A stretch of DNA of 64,000 bases from Lachnospira pectinoschiza (GTDB lineage Bacteria; Bacillota; Clostridia; Lachnospirales; Lachnospiraceae), in contig NZ_FNHZ01000004.1 of NCBI RefSeq assembly GCF_900103815.1, positions 196,705 to 260,704 of the forward strand, read 5' to 3'. Below, piece by piece: positions 8,018 through 18,100 of the stretch. Position numbers and translations under genes: made by a program. Under the pieces are notes generated by a model. It saw nothing but the letters and a program-made list of their open reading frames with translations, made no database searches and had not been told where the DNA came from. Within the stretch, counting starts at the first letter, position 1. Each line of letters begins with the position of its first letter.

Positions 8018-9112
8018 CTAAACTTCAAGCTTCATATCGCCCTCTTTAACCCAACCAATTTTTCTAATAATTAGGTCAAAAATCAAGGCAAATACTGCTG
8101 GTAAAACTATGCAAATTAGTACTAAACCAATCCAGTCAAAGGCTGTAATTGAAGCCTTAAGTCCCTTTGCTATATCAGCAACCCAACCTGTATAAACACC
8201 AAGAGGGCCCACTAAACCGCAAGTTCCCATACCTGAAGAAATTGCTGCACCATTCATCTCTAAATGGAAGATACAAGTTGCAATAGGTCCTGTAATAGCT
8301 GATGCAAGAATTGGCGCAAGCCAGATTTTAGGATTCTTTACAATATTTCCCATCTGAAGCATAGAGGTTCCAATACCTTGTGAAACTAAACCACCCCAGC
8401 CATTTTCTCTAAAGGAAATCACTGCAAAGCCCACCATCTGAGCACAACATCCTGCCACTGCTGCACCCCCTGCAAGACCAACTAAACCAAGAGCCGCACA
8501 GATTGCCGCAGAGGAAACTGGAAGGGTTAGGAAAATGCCCATAAAGACGGAAACAACAATTCCCATTAGGAATGGCTGCAAATCCGTAGCCCACATAATA
8601 ATATTTCCAAGCCAAAGAGCTGCCTTACCTATTGGTGGCGCAATTAGACTTGAGACAATAATTCCCACAACTACAGTAACAATCGGTGTTACAAGAATAT
8701 CTATCTTTGTTTCCTTTGATACTAACTTTCCTGCCTCAGCAGCAATAATAGATATAAAATATACTGCTAAAGGACCCCCAGCTCCACCTAGGGCATTGGC
8801 AGCAAAGCCTACTGATACCATAGAGAAAAGTACAAGTGGAGGACACTTTAGGGCATAACCTATTGCTAGTGCCATAGCTGGACCACTCATAGCTGATGCT
8901 AAACCACCGATTGTATAATCAGTTCCACTAATAGTTGCTATTGTCTTTGTTAATAAGCCAATGGAAAACTGTGTTCCAATAGCATTTAGTATTGTTCCTA
9001 TTAAAAGGGAACAAAAGAGGCCTTGGGCCATGGCTCCTAAGGCATCTACACCGTATCTTTTTACAGATATTTCGATGTCTTTTTTCTTCAAAAAGTCTTT
9101 AACTTTTCCCAT
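8018..9112 (-). CDS. Orphan PTS IIC-like membrane protein (PfoR / EIIC_2 family)
   Basis: A polytopic membrane protein of 364 aa with about nine to ten hydrophobic helices and many small residues (GGAGGPLAVYF, GGAAVAGCCAQMVGFA, GMGTCGLVGPLGVYTG). This matches the PTS_EIIC_2 / PfoR group (PF13303), which resembles sugar-permease subunits but often stands alone without IIA or IIB domains, as here. The role may be sugar transport or regulation; no substrate can be named. I chose the ATG at 9110-9112 because GGAGG lies six bases ahead; an upstream in-frame ATG at 9154 has no ribosome site. The start is 51 bp after mfd on the same strand, so read-through from pth-mfd is possible. A strong terminator follows. 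Confidence 0.75.
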   Translation of the reverse strand: MGKVKDFLKKKDIEISVKRYGVDALGAMAQGLFCSLLIGTILNAIGTQFSIGLLTKTIATISGTDYTIGGLASAMSGPAMALAIGYALKCPPLVLFSMVSVGFAANALGGAGGPLAVYFISIIAAEAGKLVSKETKIDILVTPIVTVVVGIIVSSLIAPPIGKAALWLGNIIMWATDLQPFLMGIVVSVFMGIFLTLPVSSAAICAALGLVGLAGGAAVAGCCAQMVGFAVISFRENGWGGLVSQGIGTSMLQMGNIVKNPKIWLAPILASAITGPIATCIFHLEMNGAAISSGMGTCGLVGPLGVYTGWVADIAKGLKASITAFDWIGLVLICIVLPAVFALIFDLIIRKIGWVKEGDMKLEV

Positions 9113-9163
9113 AAATCCTCCGCACTTTAAATTCATAAGTGTAATTAAATCCACACTTTAAGT

Positions 9164-12100
9164 CTATTTTTTTACTACATTTTCCAAGAAATCATCCATT
9201 AAGCTATTAAGTCCGTTTAGATATTCCTTGGCATTGCCAAACTTTCTTTTTGTAACCTTCCATCTAAAGTTGGCGTCTCTAACACTAAAGGCTAGCGCTC
9301 CACCAAATCTAGCTAAGAATTCATCTAAGGCTTCCACATCAATTTCTGATTTTGGTGAAATGGACATGTTAGTAAACCACTGAGAATTACCTGTTTCACC
9401 TATGGCATTGTGAAGTCCACCCTTAATTTCAATAAAGCCAATCTTGTGAGCCTTGGCTTTAATAAGAGCAATCATAGTTAGATTATGGGCTGTCGCTGGA
9501 AGCTCTCCATATCTATCTACTAATTCATCTTCCATATCATTTAGCTCTTCCATAGTTTCGATGTTTGCAATTCGCTTATAGGCATCAAGCTTTTGATACT
9601 CACTTCTAATATAAGTAGAAGGAATAAAGGCATCTACGTCTAAGTCGATTGTTGTCTCGAAATCGTATTCATTTTTAATACCCTTAAGCTTATTAACGGC
9701 CTGATTTAACATTTTGCAATAAAGGTCGTAACCTACTGCTGCCATGTGTCCATGCTGGCTTCGGCCAAGTACCGAACCTGCACCTCTAATTTCTAGATCC
9801 TTCATGGCAATCTTAAAACCGCTACCAAAGCCTGCAAATTCCTTGATTGCCGACAATCTCTTCTCTGCAATTTCAGAAATCATTCTGTCTCTTTTATACA
9901 AAAGGAAAGCAAAGGCAGTTCTGTTGCTTCGACCAACTCTACCTCTTAACTGATAAAGAGTAGATAGACCGAAGTTATCTGCATCCTCAATAATCATTGT
10001 GTTACAGTTAGAAATATCCATACCTGTCTCAATAATTGTTGTACATACTAGCACATCAATTTCATGATTAATAAAGTCTGTCATGATTCGCTCAAGCTGG
10101 CGTTTGTCCATCTGACCATGAGCTATTGCTACATTTGCATCAGGAACAAGGGACTCCACGTGAGCCGCCATATCCTCAATGCCCTTAACCTTGTTATATA
10201 CATAGAAAACCTGACCATCTCTTGCAAGCTCACGATTAATAGCCTCTCGAATCATCTCATCGTTATGCTCTGTAACGAAGGTCTGAATAGGAATTCTATC
10301 CACAGGTGGCTCCTCTAAAACACTCATATCTCTAATTCCAACTAAACTCATGTGAAGAGTTCTAGGAATTGGAGTTGCTGAAAGAGTAAGTACGTCAATA
10401 TTTTCCTTAAGCTTTTTTATCTTTTCCTTATGAGTTACGCCAAAACGCTGTTCCTCATCGATAATAAGTAGACCTAAATCCTTAAACTCCACATCCTTTG
10501 AAAGAAGTCTGTGAGTTCCTATTACAATGTCTACAGTGCCCTTCTTTAGCTTAGCCACCGTCTCCTTATTTTGAGCGGAGGTCTTAAAGCTTGATAACTG
10601 CTCCACTGTAACTGGGAAGTCCTTTAGTCTTTCCTTGAAGTTGTTAAAATGCTGATTACAAAGCACGGTAGTTGGCACAAGATAAGCCACCTGCTTGCTA
10701 TCCTGCACTGCCTTAAAGGCCGCTCTAATAGCAACTTCTGTCTTACCATAACCTACATCCCCGCAAATCAGTCTATCCATAACTTTAGGGCTTTCCATGT
10801 CCTTTTTAGTATCATCAATGGCATTTAACTGATCTAGAGTCTCCTCGTATGGGAACATCTCCTCAAATTCCTGCTGCCAAACAGTATCCGCTGTAAACTC
10901 GTAGCCCTTAATCTTTGAACGTGTGGCATAAAGCTCAACTAAATCCTTTGCCACCTCTTCAACCGCCGACTTAACCTTACTCTTAGTCTTCGACCATTCC
11001 ACAGAGTTAAGCTTATTAAGCTTAGGCTTCTTCTCTACGTCTGCCGCGGCATACTTTTGCAATCTATCAAGCTGAGTGGCAAGAAGGAAGAGGTTACTGT
11101 TACCATCATAGGCAATCTTTACGTAATCCTTCTCCACGTCATTAACCACAATCTTTTCAATACCCTTATAGATACCAAGACCGTGAGTCTCATGAACCAC
11201 ATAATCCCCTACGTTTAAGTCGTTAAAGCTTGCGATAGAGTTACCATTTTTCTTGGCCTCCTTCTTACGCTTAAGCCTCTTCTTTTCTCTATCTGTGAAA
11301 ATGTCACTCTCAGATATACACACAAACTTTAGTAAAGGATATTCAAAGCCCGCATGTAAACTACCATAAGTAACCATGATAGTGCCTTGCTTTATAGGCT
11401 TTGTAAAATCATCACTATAATAACTCTCAATCTCAAGACCTGCTAAATCATCCACGATTCTCTTAGCTCTAGTCCTTGAACTAGAAACCAAAACCACGCT
11501 GTATTTATTCTTCTTATACTTGGCAAGATCATTGGCAAGCATCTCAAAACTATTATTATAAGAACTAATAGTTCTTGTTTCTAGATTCATTGAAAAGTCG
11601 ATTTTATTCAATTTATAAGTGTAGTCAAGAGCAGACAGTGTCAACTTTTTAAAGTCCTTAAGCCCTGCCATAATTTCATCCATAGGACGAATCAAACTTG
11701 TCTGACAAGGAAGCACCATACCACAAGAAAGTCTGTGCTTCATGCTCTCCTCATACTCATAGCTTACTAAATCAGACTTTTCCTTTAATCTATGTAATTC
11801 ATCAAGAACGATTAAAGTTTTACCCTTTGGCAAATAGTCTGCAAAGCCCACAGTTTCACTTGAGAAAGCCTTAATAAACCTAGAATAATCCCCGGTTCTT
11901 TTAGCATCTGCCACAAGTTTTCTAATAGCATTTCCTGCATCAATATCTTCCTTACTACGTCTCTTTTTTTCAATATTAAAGACCTGTAACTGGGCTTTAG
12001 CTTCCTTTTCAATAAGCTCTAATCCTTCTTCAATTTCCTCTTCTGTGAAAATATATTCCGTCGCCGGAAATACTCTTATTTCCTTTACTTTCTCAATAGA

Positions 12101-12733
12101 GCGCTGACTGTCTACATCAAAGTATCTAATAGAATCAATCTCATCATCCCAGAGCTCAATTCTTACTGGAGTCTCACTGGTGAAGGGGAAAATGTCAATA
12201 ATTCCACCACGTATAGAAAACTGGCCTCTTCCCTCAACCATAGGCATTCTCTCATAACCTATAGCCACAAGCTTTGACTTAATCTTATCTAAATCTATAA
12301 CATCATCTGTCTTAAAAACTAAAGTACTATCAATGTATTTTTCAATTGGAATTAAAGTATCTGAAAGAGCATCAATTGTGGTAACAATAGTTAACTTGTC
12401 CTCATTGATAATCTTATTTATAACTTCAATTCTCTGTCCTACAATTTGCTTTCCGGAAATGTCTGCATTGTAAAAAATCGCATCCTTAGCTGGATAATAC
12501 GATACATTTTCATTAAAAAATGCCGCATCCTCAGCTATCTTTCTAGCCTTCACTTCGTCAGAGCTTACAATAAGAAGGAAATTATAATCGCTAGCAATTG
12601 CAGAGGCTAAATGCACCTTTTGCGTATCTATGCAGCCTGATATAGATACAAGTTTTCCGCCCTTGCCATCAAGAACTGTATTTAATTCCTTAATGCCCTC
12701 AAGCTTACGTATTGGATCGTAAAATGTATCCAT
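9164..12733 (-). CDS. mfd: Transcription-repair coupling factor
   Basis: Mfd (1189 aa, full length) removes RNA polymerase stalled at DNA lesions and recruits UvrA/UvrBC. The N-terminal third is the UvrB-homology region (GRGQFSIRGGIIDIFP). A CarD-like polymerase-interacting module follows (VGDYVVHETHGLGIYKG, about residue 510), then RecG-like helicase motifs: Walker A GDVGYGKTEVA (about 660), DEEQRFGV (about 760), SATPIPRTLHM, and GRVGRS (motif VI). The C-terminal TRCF domain contains YDLYCKML and the usual VDAFIP. AAGGAG lies before the ATG. The order pth-mfd with a 37-bp gap is conserved in Firmicutes. Confidence 0.97.
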   Translation of the reverse strand: MDTFYDPIRKLEGIKELNTVLDGKGGKLVSISGCIDTQKVHLASAIASDYNFLLIVSSDEVKARKIAEDAAFFNENVSYYPAKDAIFYNADISGKQIVGQRIEVINKIINEDKLTIVTTIDALSDTLIPIEKYIDSTLVFKTDDVIDLDKIKSKLVAIGYERMPMVEGRGQFSIRGGIIDIFPFTSETPVRIELWDDEIDSIRYFDVDSQRSIEKVKEIRVFPATEYIFTEEEIEEGLELIEKEAKAQLQVFNIEKKRRSKEDIDAGNAIRKLVADAKRTGDYSRFIKAFSSETVGFADYLPKGKTLIVLDELHRLKEKSDLVSYEYEESMKHRLSCGMVLPCQTSLIRPMDEIMAGLKDFKKLTLSALDYTYKLNKIDFSMNLETRTISSYNNSFEMLANDLAKYKKNKYSVVLVSSSRTRAKRIVDDLAGLEIESYYSDDFTKPIKQGTIMVTYGSLHAGFEYPLLKFVCISESDIFTDREKKRLKRKKEAKKNGNSIASFNDLNVGDYVVHETHGLGIYKGIEKIVVNDVEKDYVKIAYDGNSNLFLLATQLDRLQKYAAADVEKKPKLNKLNSVEWSKTKSKVKSAVEEVAKDLVELYATRSKIKGYEFTADTVWQQEFEEMFPYEETLDQLNAIDDTKKDMESPKVMDRLICGDVGYGKTEVAIRAAFKAVQDSKQVAYLVPTTVLCNQHFNNFKERLKDFPVTVEQLSSFKTSAQNKETVAKLKKGTVDIVIGTHRLLSKDVEFKDLGLLIIDEEQRFGVTHKEKIKKLKENIDVLTLSATPIPRTLHMSLVGIRDMSVLEEPPVDRIPIQTFVTEHNDEMIREAINRELARDGQVFYVYNKVKGIEDMAAHVESLVPDANVAIAHGQMDKRQLERIMTDFINHEIDVLVCTTIIETGMDISNCNTMIIEDADNFGLSTLYQLRGRVGRSNRTAFAFLLYKRDRMISEIAEKRLSAIKEFAGFGSGFKIAMKDLEIRGAGSVLGRSQHGHMAAVGYDLYCKMLNQAVNKLKGIKNEYDFETTIDLDVDAFIPSTYIRSEYQKLDAYKRIANIETMEELNDMEDELVDRYGELPATAHNLTMIALIKAKAHKIGFIEIKGGLHNAIGETGNSQWFTNMSISPKSEIDVEALDEFLARFGGALAFSVRDANFRWKVTKRKFGNAKEYLNGLNSLMDDFLENVVKK

Positions 12734-12770
12734 AAGTTTCTCCTTTTAACCTAACCTGTTTAGCTATCTA

Positions 12771-13328
12771 CTAATTAAACTTATTCATGGCAAATTCAGT
12801 ACCTTCCGCCATAATTGTTTCAATAGCCTCGCAAGCTCTCTTCTTTGCATCTTCTAAAGTCTTTTCATCTTCTTTGTTAAATCTACCAAGTACCCAATCT
12901 GCAAGGTCCCAGCCAGAAGGCTTGTTGCCTACACCAAACTTAACTCTCTTAAAGCCGTCTGAACCTAAATGAGCGATGATACTCTTAATACCGTTGTGAC
13001 CGCCGGCACTTCCCTTAGGTCTAACTCTTAACTTGCCCACCTCTAAACTAATATCGTCAAATACCACAATAAAGTCCTCAATATCAGTTTTGTAATAATC
13101 CATAACCGCTCTAATGCACTCGCCGGAATTATTCATATATGTAAGTGGCTTTACAAGTACAACCTTCTCACCATTAATGACACCTTTACCAAGCATGCCC
13201 TTAAACTTAGAATTATCAATATCAATGTTGTGCTTATTAGCCAACTCATCTATAACTGAAAAACCTGCATTATGTCTTGTATTCTCATATTCTTTTCCCG
13301 GGTTTCCTAAACCTGCTATTATATACAT
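12771..13328 (-). CDS. pth: Peptidyl-tRNA hydrolase
   Basis: The product (185 aa) frees tRNA from prematurely released peptidyl-tRNA in the cytoplasm. The diagnostic residues are present: N and G in AGLGNPGKEYENTRHN, the catalytic His in RHNAGF (about residue 20), the tRNA-binding stretch TYMNNSGE, the conserved Asp in VVFDDISLEVG (about 93), and GSAGGHNGIKSI. Length is normal. GAGG precedes the ATG at 13326-13328. It heads the pth-mfd pair; in B. subtilis the same genes (spoVC-mfd) lie near prs and spoVG, both also in this window. Confidence 0.97.
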   Translation of the reverse strand: MYIIAGLGNPGKEYENTRHNAGFSVIDELANKHNIDIDNSKFKGMLGKGVINGEKVVLVKPLTYMNNSGECIRAVMDYYKTDIEDFIVVFDDISLEVGKLRVRPKGSAGGHNGIKSIIAHLGSDGFKRVKFGVGNKPSGWDLADWVLGRFNKEDEKTLEDAKKRACEAIETIMAEGTEFAMNKFN

Positions 13329-13527
13329 ATTTTACCTCACTATTAGCTTTATATAAATGTTTTCACATGACTAAATCTTAACACTTAATACAAAAGTCAA
13401 CAAGAATAAAAAACTACTATAAATTAAATAAATATTATGATATAATTTTTTTGCATTTGAAGACATCAAACTATATATAGGCTATAAACTAATGATAAAG
13501 CCGGGTGTTTTCTAGAAGGAGGAAAAT

Positions 13528-14214
13528 ATGCTAGTATTGCAAAATGTTAACAAACAATACTCAAGTATTACAGCCGCGTACAATCAGTGCATTTCCCTTG
13601 AAGCTGGAAATGTATATGCCTTACTTGGCCCTAATGGTAGTGGTAAATCTACATTTATGAAGATGATTGCAGGTCTTGTAAAAGCCGATAGCGGACAGAT
13701 TTTTTATAAGGGACAGCCACTTTCATGTGAATCAAAGGCAGACATCTCATATATGCCAACAGAAAGTTATTTCTATTCATATATGACACCAAAAGATATT
13801 AGTAATTATTTCAGTGATTTCTTTGCTGATTTTAATAAAGATAGATTCTATGCTTTCTTAAATGATATGCAACTTCCAGACAATTTAAAGGCTTATAAAA
13901 TGTCTACAGGTATGTTAGCTAAATTAAAGATTGCAGTTTCACTTTCAAGAAGTTCAGGCCTTATGATGCTTGATGAACCTCTAAATGGTATTGATATTAT
14001 TTCAAGAGAGCGTATGGCAGCAACTATTGCAGCTAACTCAGGTCCAGGAAGAATCATGATTGTTTCTTCTCACTTAATTGACGAACTTGAGGCAGTTTCT
14101 ACACATGCTATTTTCATTAAGCAAGGATGCATTGTATCTGCTGGTTCTATTGAAGAATTACGTAATCAGACTGGATTAAATCTTGTAGATCAGTACAAGA
14201 GAATCTATGCTTAA
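13528..14214 (+). CDS. ABC transporter ATP-binding protein (YtrB-like)
   Basis: A 228-aa nucleotide-binding subunit. Walker A is LLGPNGSGKST (about residue 35), Walker B with catalytic Glu is LMMLDEP, and the switch His is in VSSHLIDEL. The signature loop is degenerate: MSTGMLAKLKIA replaces the usual LSGGQ, as is common in the short ABC-2 subfamily that works with a YtrC/YtrF-type permease. AAGGAGG precedes the ATG. It is translationally linked to the permease gene that follows (10 bp between stop and start, SD over the junction). No GntR-type regulator, common with ytr operons, is adjacent. Substrate unknown; peptide-antibiotic or envelope-stress export is an inference from family. Confidence 0.88.
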   Translation: MLVLQNVNKQYSSITAAYNQCISLEAGNVYALLGPNGSGKSTFMKMIAGLVKADSGQIFYKGQPLSCESKADISYMPTESYFYSYMTPKDISNYFSDFFADFNKDRFYAFLNDMQLPDNLKAYKMSTGMLAKLKIAVSLSRSSGLMMLDEPLNGIDIISRERMAATIAANSGPGRIMIVSSHLIDELEAVSTHAIFIKQGCIVSAGSIEELRNQTGLNLVDQYKRIYA

Positions 14215-14224
14215 GGAGGATGAC

Positions 14225-14992
14225 ATGTTAAAGTTATTAAAATATGAAATTAGAAAAAATATAGCACCACTTTTGATTTTCTTTTTAGCATTAGCTTTTT
14301 TAGAAGGATATTTCCTAATATGCTATAACAACAGAGACTTCGAAGCAATTGAATTAGCAATTGTACTTTTAGTACTTGCTACTGCTATTTCTTACTTTAT
14401 TGTATTTGCCCTTGCCATTAGTTCTTATAGTAAGGAGCTTAAAAATAAGACTATATATCTTGTTTTCATGACACCAAATTCAACAATTTCAATTATTCTT
14501 TCAAAGCTTATACATGCAATTTTAACAGCTTTTGTTGTTGCTCTTGTATTCGCAGCTATTGGATTTTGGGATATTAAACTATATGCTAGTCTTTTTGATA
14601 CAGCAAGTTTTTCAGCACTAGATATTTTAGACATTGTTCTAGCAAGTTTAGATACAAATCTTTCAACATTTATTCTATCAATTGTATTTACAATTATTAG
14701 TGTTGTAATTGTATTCTTAACTTATGTTGTAATGGGTTATTTATCAATAACAATATCAGCTACAATTCTTTCAAATAGTAAAGCTAGAGGATTTGTTTCA
14801 GTAGCACTCTTTATTATATTTGTTATTATTTATGCTCTTATTGTAAATCATTTACCAAAGCTTGCTACAAGCCCTGAAAACATTGGTGAATATTTATTCT
14901 CTATAGCCCCACAGATTATTCTATCAATCATTTCTGTGATTCTTATGATCTGGGCTAACGCATATTTATTAGATAAGAAGATTAGTTTATAG
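14225..14992 (+). CDS. ABC transporter permease (ABC-2 type)
   Basis: The 255-aa partner of the ATPase at 13528-14214. It is strongly hydrophobic with about six transmembrane helices and the ABC-2 pattern of a short cytoplasmic start (MLKLLKYEIRKN). I chose the ATG at 14225-14227 since AAGGAGG spans the ATPase stop and lies just ahead; the in-frame ATG at 14207 inside the ATPase gene lacks one. The two proteins should form a homodimeric ATPase/permease exporter. No periplasmic or lipoprotein component is encoded next to it. Confidence 0.82.
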   Translation: MLKLLKYEIRKNIAPLLIFFLALAFLEGYFLICYNNRDFEAIELAIVLLVLATAISYFIVFALAISSYSKELKNKTIYLVFMTPNSTISIILSKLIHAILTAFVVALVFAAIGFWDIKLYASLFDTASFSALDILDIVLASLDTNLSTFILSIVFTIISVVIVFLTYVVMGYLSITISATILSNSKARGFVSVALFIIFVIIYALIVNHLPKLATSPENIGEYLFSIAPQIILSIISVILMIWANAYLLDKKISL

Positions 14993-15045
14993 TCTTCGAA
15001 AATGTATCTATTGTTTATAATCTACTTACTTATAATATAAAAAAT

Positions 15046-15109
15046 GCTTGCAAGCATTATCCTTAAGACCTAAATCTTTTGGTATTAATGCCTGCAAGCT
15101 TATTTTTTT
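15046..15109 (+). terminator. Terminator of the ABC transporter operon
   Basis: Left arm GCTTGCAAGCATTATCC (15046-15062) pairs with 15081-15099 apart from one mismatch and a two-base bulge; a run of seven Ts follows at 15103-15109. The As before it may let it also work for the leftward pectinesterase gene. Confidence 0.8.
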
Positions 15110-15134
15110 ATGTCAGATTAAAGTTTTACTAATC

Positions 15135-18100
15135 TTATTCTTCCTCTTCCTTTTTTCTAGCTGCTACTGCACCAGCTGCAATTGCTGCTGAAACGCTTGC
15201 TAGAGCAAGTCCGATTACGAAGTTATTGTTATCAGCTGTATCAGTATCTTCTGCTGCTACTTCTGATGTATTGCTAGCTGCTGTAGAAGCTTCTGTAGCA
15301 CTTGCTGTTGTTGTTGTTGCATCAGCTACAACTACATCTGTATCTGCTGCTACTTCGCCAGTTGTATTTTCTGTTGAAGGTTCCTCTGTTGAAGGCTCCT
15401 CTGTTGAAGGCTCAGCTGCAAGTAATGTAAATAATGTAGATGCTGCACCATCTGTTGAAAGAATTGTAACAGTATGCATACCTTCACCAAGTGTTGCTAA
15501 ATAATCAGCTGAAAGTTCAATAATTGTTGAACCAGAAGTTGCTGTGTAATTTGATGGATCAACTGTAACGCCATCAACTTCAACACCTTCAAATGTACTT
15601 AAGTCTGCTGCTGATCTAAATACTACTGATTCACCTGCTGCAACTTCAGCATTTTCACCATTTAACATCTCATATTCAATACTTGTTAACTTACCATGCT
15701 GGAGTAATTCTGCTGACCAATCATTTCCTACAAAGTTAGCAAAGCTAATTGCTGTACCATCATTTAATACTGCCTCTGAAAGAAGTGTTGACCATGATAC
15801 TCTTGATGATGTATCTACTGAGTTTCCATTTACATCTACTGAACCATATTCATAGCTTAATGTAGACTTTCCACCAAGAGATGAATTCCATCCTTCGTCA
15901 CAAATAAGAAGCTTTTCTTCACCATCATAGAAATCTGTTGTTTCAATTGTTGTGTTATAGAATACTACTTCAGCTGTATTAGCCTGCCATGGTCTACCAA
16001 AGTAACCCTGCTTAGACTTCTTAGTTGATGCTGTATCTACACCAGGTGTTGTTGATGTAACAGTACACTCATACATTAAGTAACCTCTGCCAGATGACTG
16101 CTGAGCTGCTGTAATATAGAATGTATCATTTGCATCTTCACTTGTATTAGCTACTAAATCACACTGATAGAAGATTGCTTCCATACCACCAAAGATATAA
16201 TCTGTACCACCATAAATCTGGCACTGATCAAATACTACTGTTGAATTAACTCCACCATAAAGTGTATCCTGTCTACCAATGAACTTACAATTATCAAAAT
16301 ATGTCTCTGAAACATCGCTTACGATTGCAAGAGCTGCTGCTCTTTCTACATAAGCCTTTGCCTGAACTGCAGTTGAACCAACTTTGTAGTCATTTCTTGC
16401 ACCATTTGATTCGCCCTTAGCACCGCTAAGTGCAACGATTGTATCGTTAGCCGCAAGTTCTGACTGATACTGGTTGAATGAGTTCTCAAAAATAATTCCA
16501 TCTGCACTAAAGCCATCTGCATATACAACTACAGTTGCATTCCAGTAGCTTCCGTTTGTTGTACCAGAACCTGGATTCTGGAATGAATAATAACCATTGT
16601 ATGTATTAACATCTAATAAATCTGCATTGTACTTACAATTCTTATCCATACTATAGTAAGCATAACCATGACCATAGTATGATGTGATTCTTACTGCATT
16701 ATCTGCAATATCAACACCTGAATTTGTAAGATCTGTGCTTGCTGCACTACCAGCTGCATTTACTAAGTTTACATTGTCAACGTCAATAACAAGCATTTCC
16801 TGGTATGTACCTGGATCAATTACAATTGTAACTTCCTGGTCTTCTGTTCTTTGCATTGTTCTTGCTGCATCAAGTGCATCATTAATTGTCTGATATTCCT
16901 TATCTGCACCTACTGTAATAACGCTCTTATACTCTGTTGGAGTAACAACGCTAATCTCTGTGAAGTATGTCTGACCACCATTTGACTTAATTGTCATATA
17001 GCCATCCTGACTTGCAACTAGCTGTGTCTTTTCAATCTTAGATGTTGAACCTGACTTTTCAGCTAATGCTACATCACCTGCTGTAAAGTAAGCGCTATAG
17101 CAGTATGATAATGTTACAATATCGCCAGCCTTAACTGGAACATCAATTGTACCAGCTACTGTATTACCTTCTGCATCTGTTGATTCGTTAAGAAGAAGGT
17201 ATGTCTTGTTCTCTAATACATTGCTGTTTAAAGTAAGTCCATAGTAGTAATTGCTACCATTAATTGTCTCAATACCGTTTCCGTCATATTCCTTGTTATA
17301 AACTGAGAAATCCCAATCTGTAACATCATAGAACTTAACTTCTACGCTATTGCCTGTCTTATCAGCTGTATTATCATATGAACCAAGCTTTAAGTCATAT
17401 GTTGGAGCCTGCTCGTAAGCATAGTTACCAACACCTGTTACCTTAACTGAATACTGACCAGCTCTAAGTGAAATCTGATCACCATAGTTATATGTATAAA
17501 CATAGCTTGTTCCATCTTCATAAGTATCATTAATGTTAGTTAATGTAATTACTGCATTTGCTGCATCTTCACTTGAGATACCTGAAAGTGTAATTGTTGC
17601 GTCAAATGTATCCTTATGAACAAATTCAATATCCTTTACTGAATTTCCATCTGTTTCAATAGAAGTTGTTAATAATGTGTAGTCCGCTGCATCTGTAGCT
17701 ACTACTTCGTATGTAACGCCAGCCTCAACCTTTAATGTGTATGATAAATCACTATTAACTGTTAATTCTGGAACATAAATCTTATCTGCGTTAAATGCTA
17801 ATTGTACCTTTGCAGCCGCATCTGCATCAATACCTGTAATATTACCTGTAATTGTTACAAGTTCTACTGGATTAATTACAAAATCCATGCTAAGTGACTC
17901 AGCTTCAGTTGATACACTAAGCTCATCCTCAGTTGCAATAACATAACCGTTAGCATCCTTAAGACTTACTGTGTAATCATATGTCTGATAAAGGAAGCAT
18001 GAATAGCTTCCATCAGCTGCAACTGCAGCAACTGTTTCGCCACCTGTCTGCTTATTAGTAAATACTAAGCTATAACCTGTTGGAGCTACTGTTCCAAGTG

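Noticed and set aside
15386..15415. CRISPR-like or VNTR array in the pectinesterase gene
   Set aside because: The short repeat encodes the PSTEE linker of the protein; it is a coding repeat with three units, not a CRISPR array.
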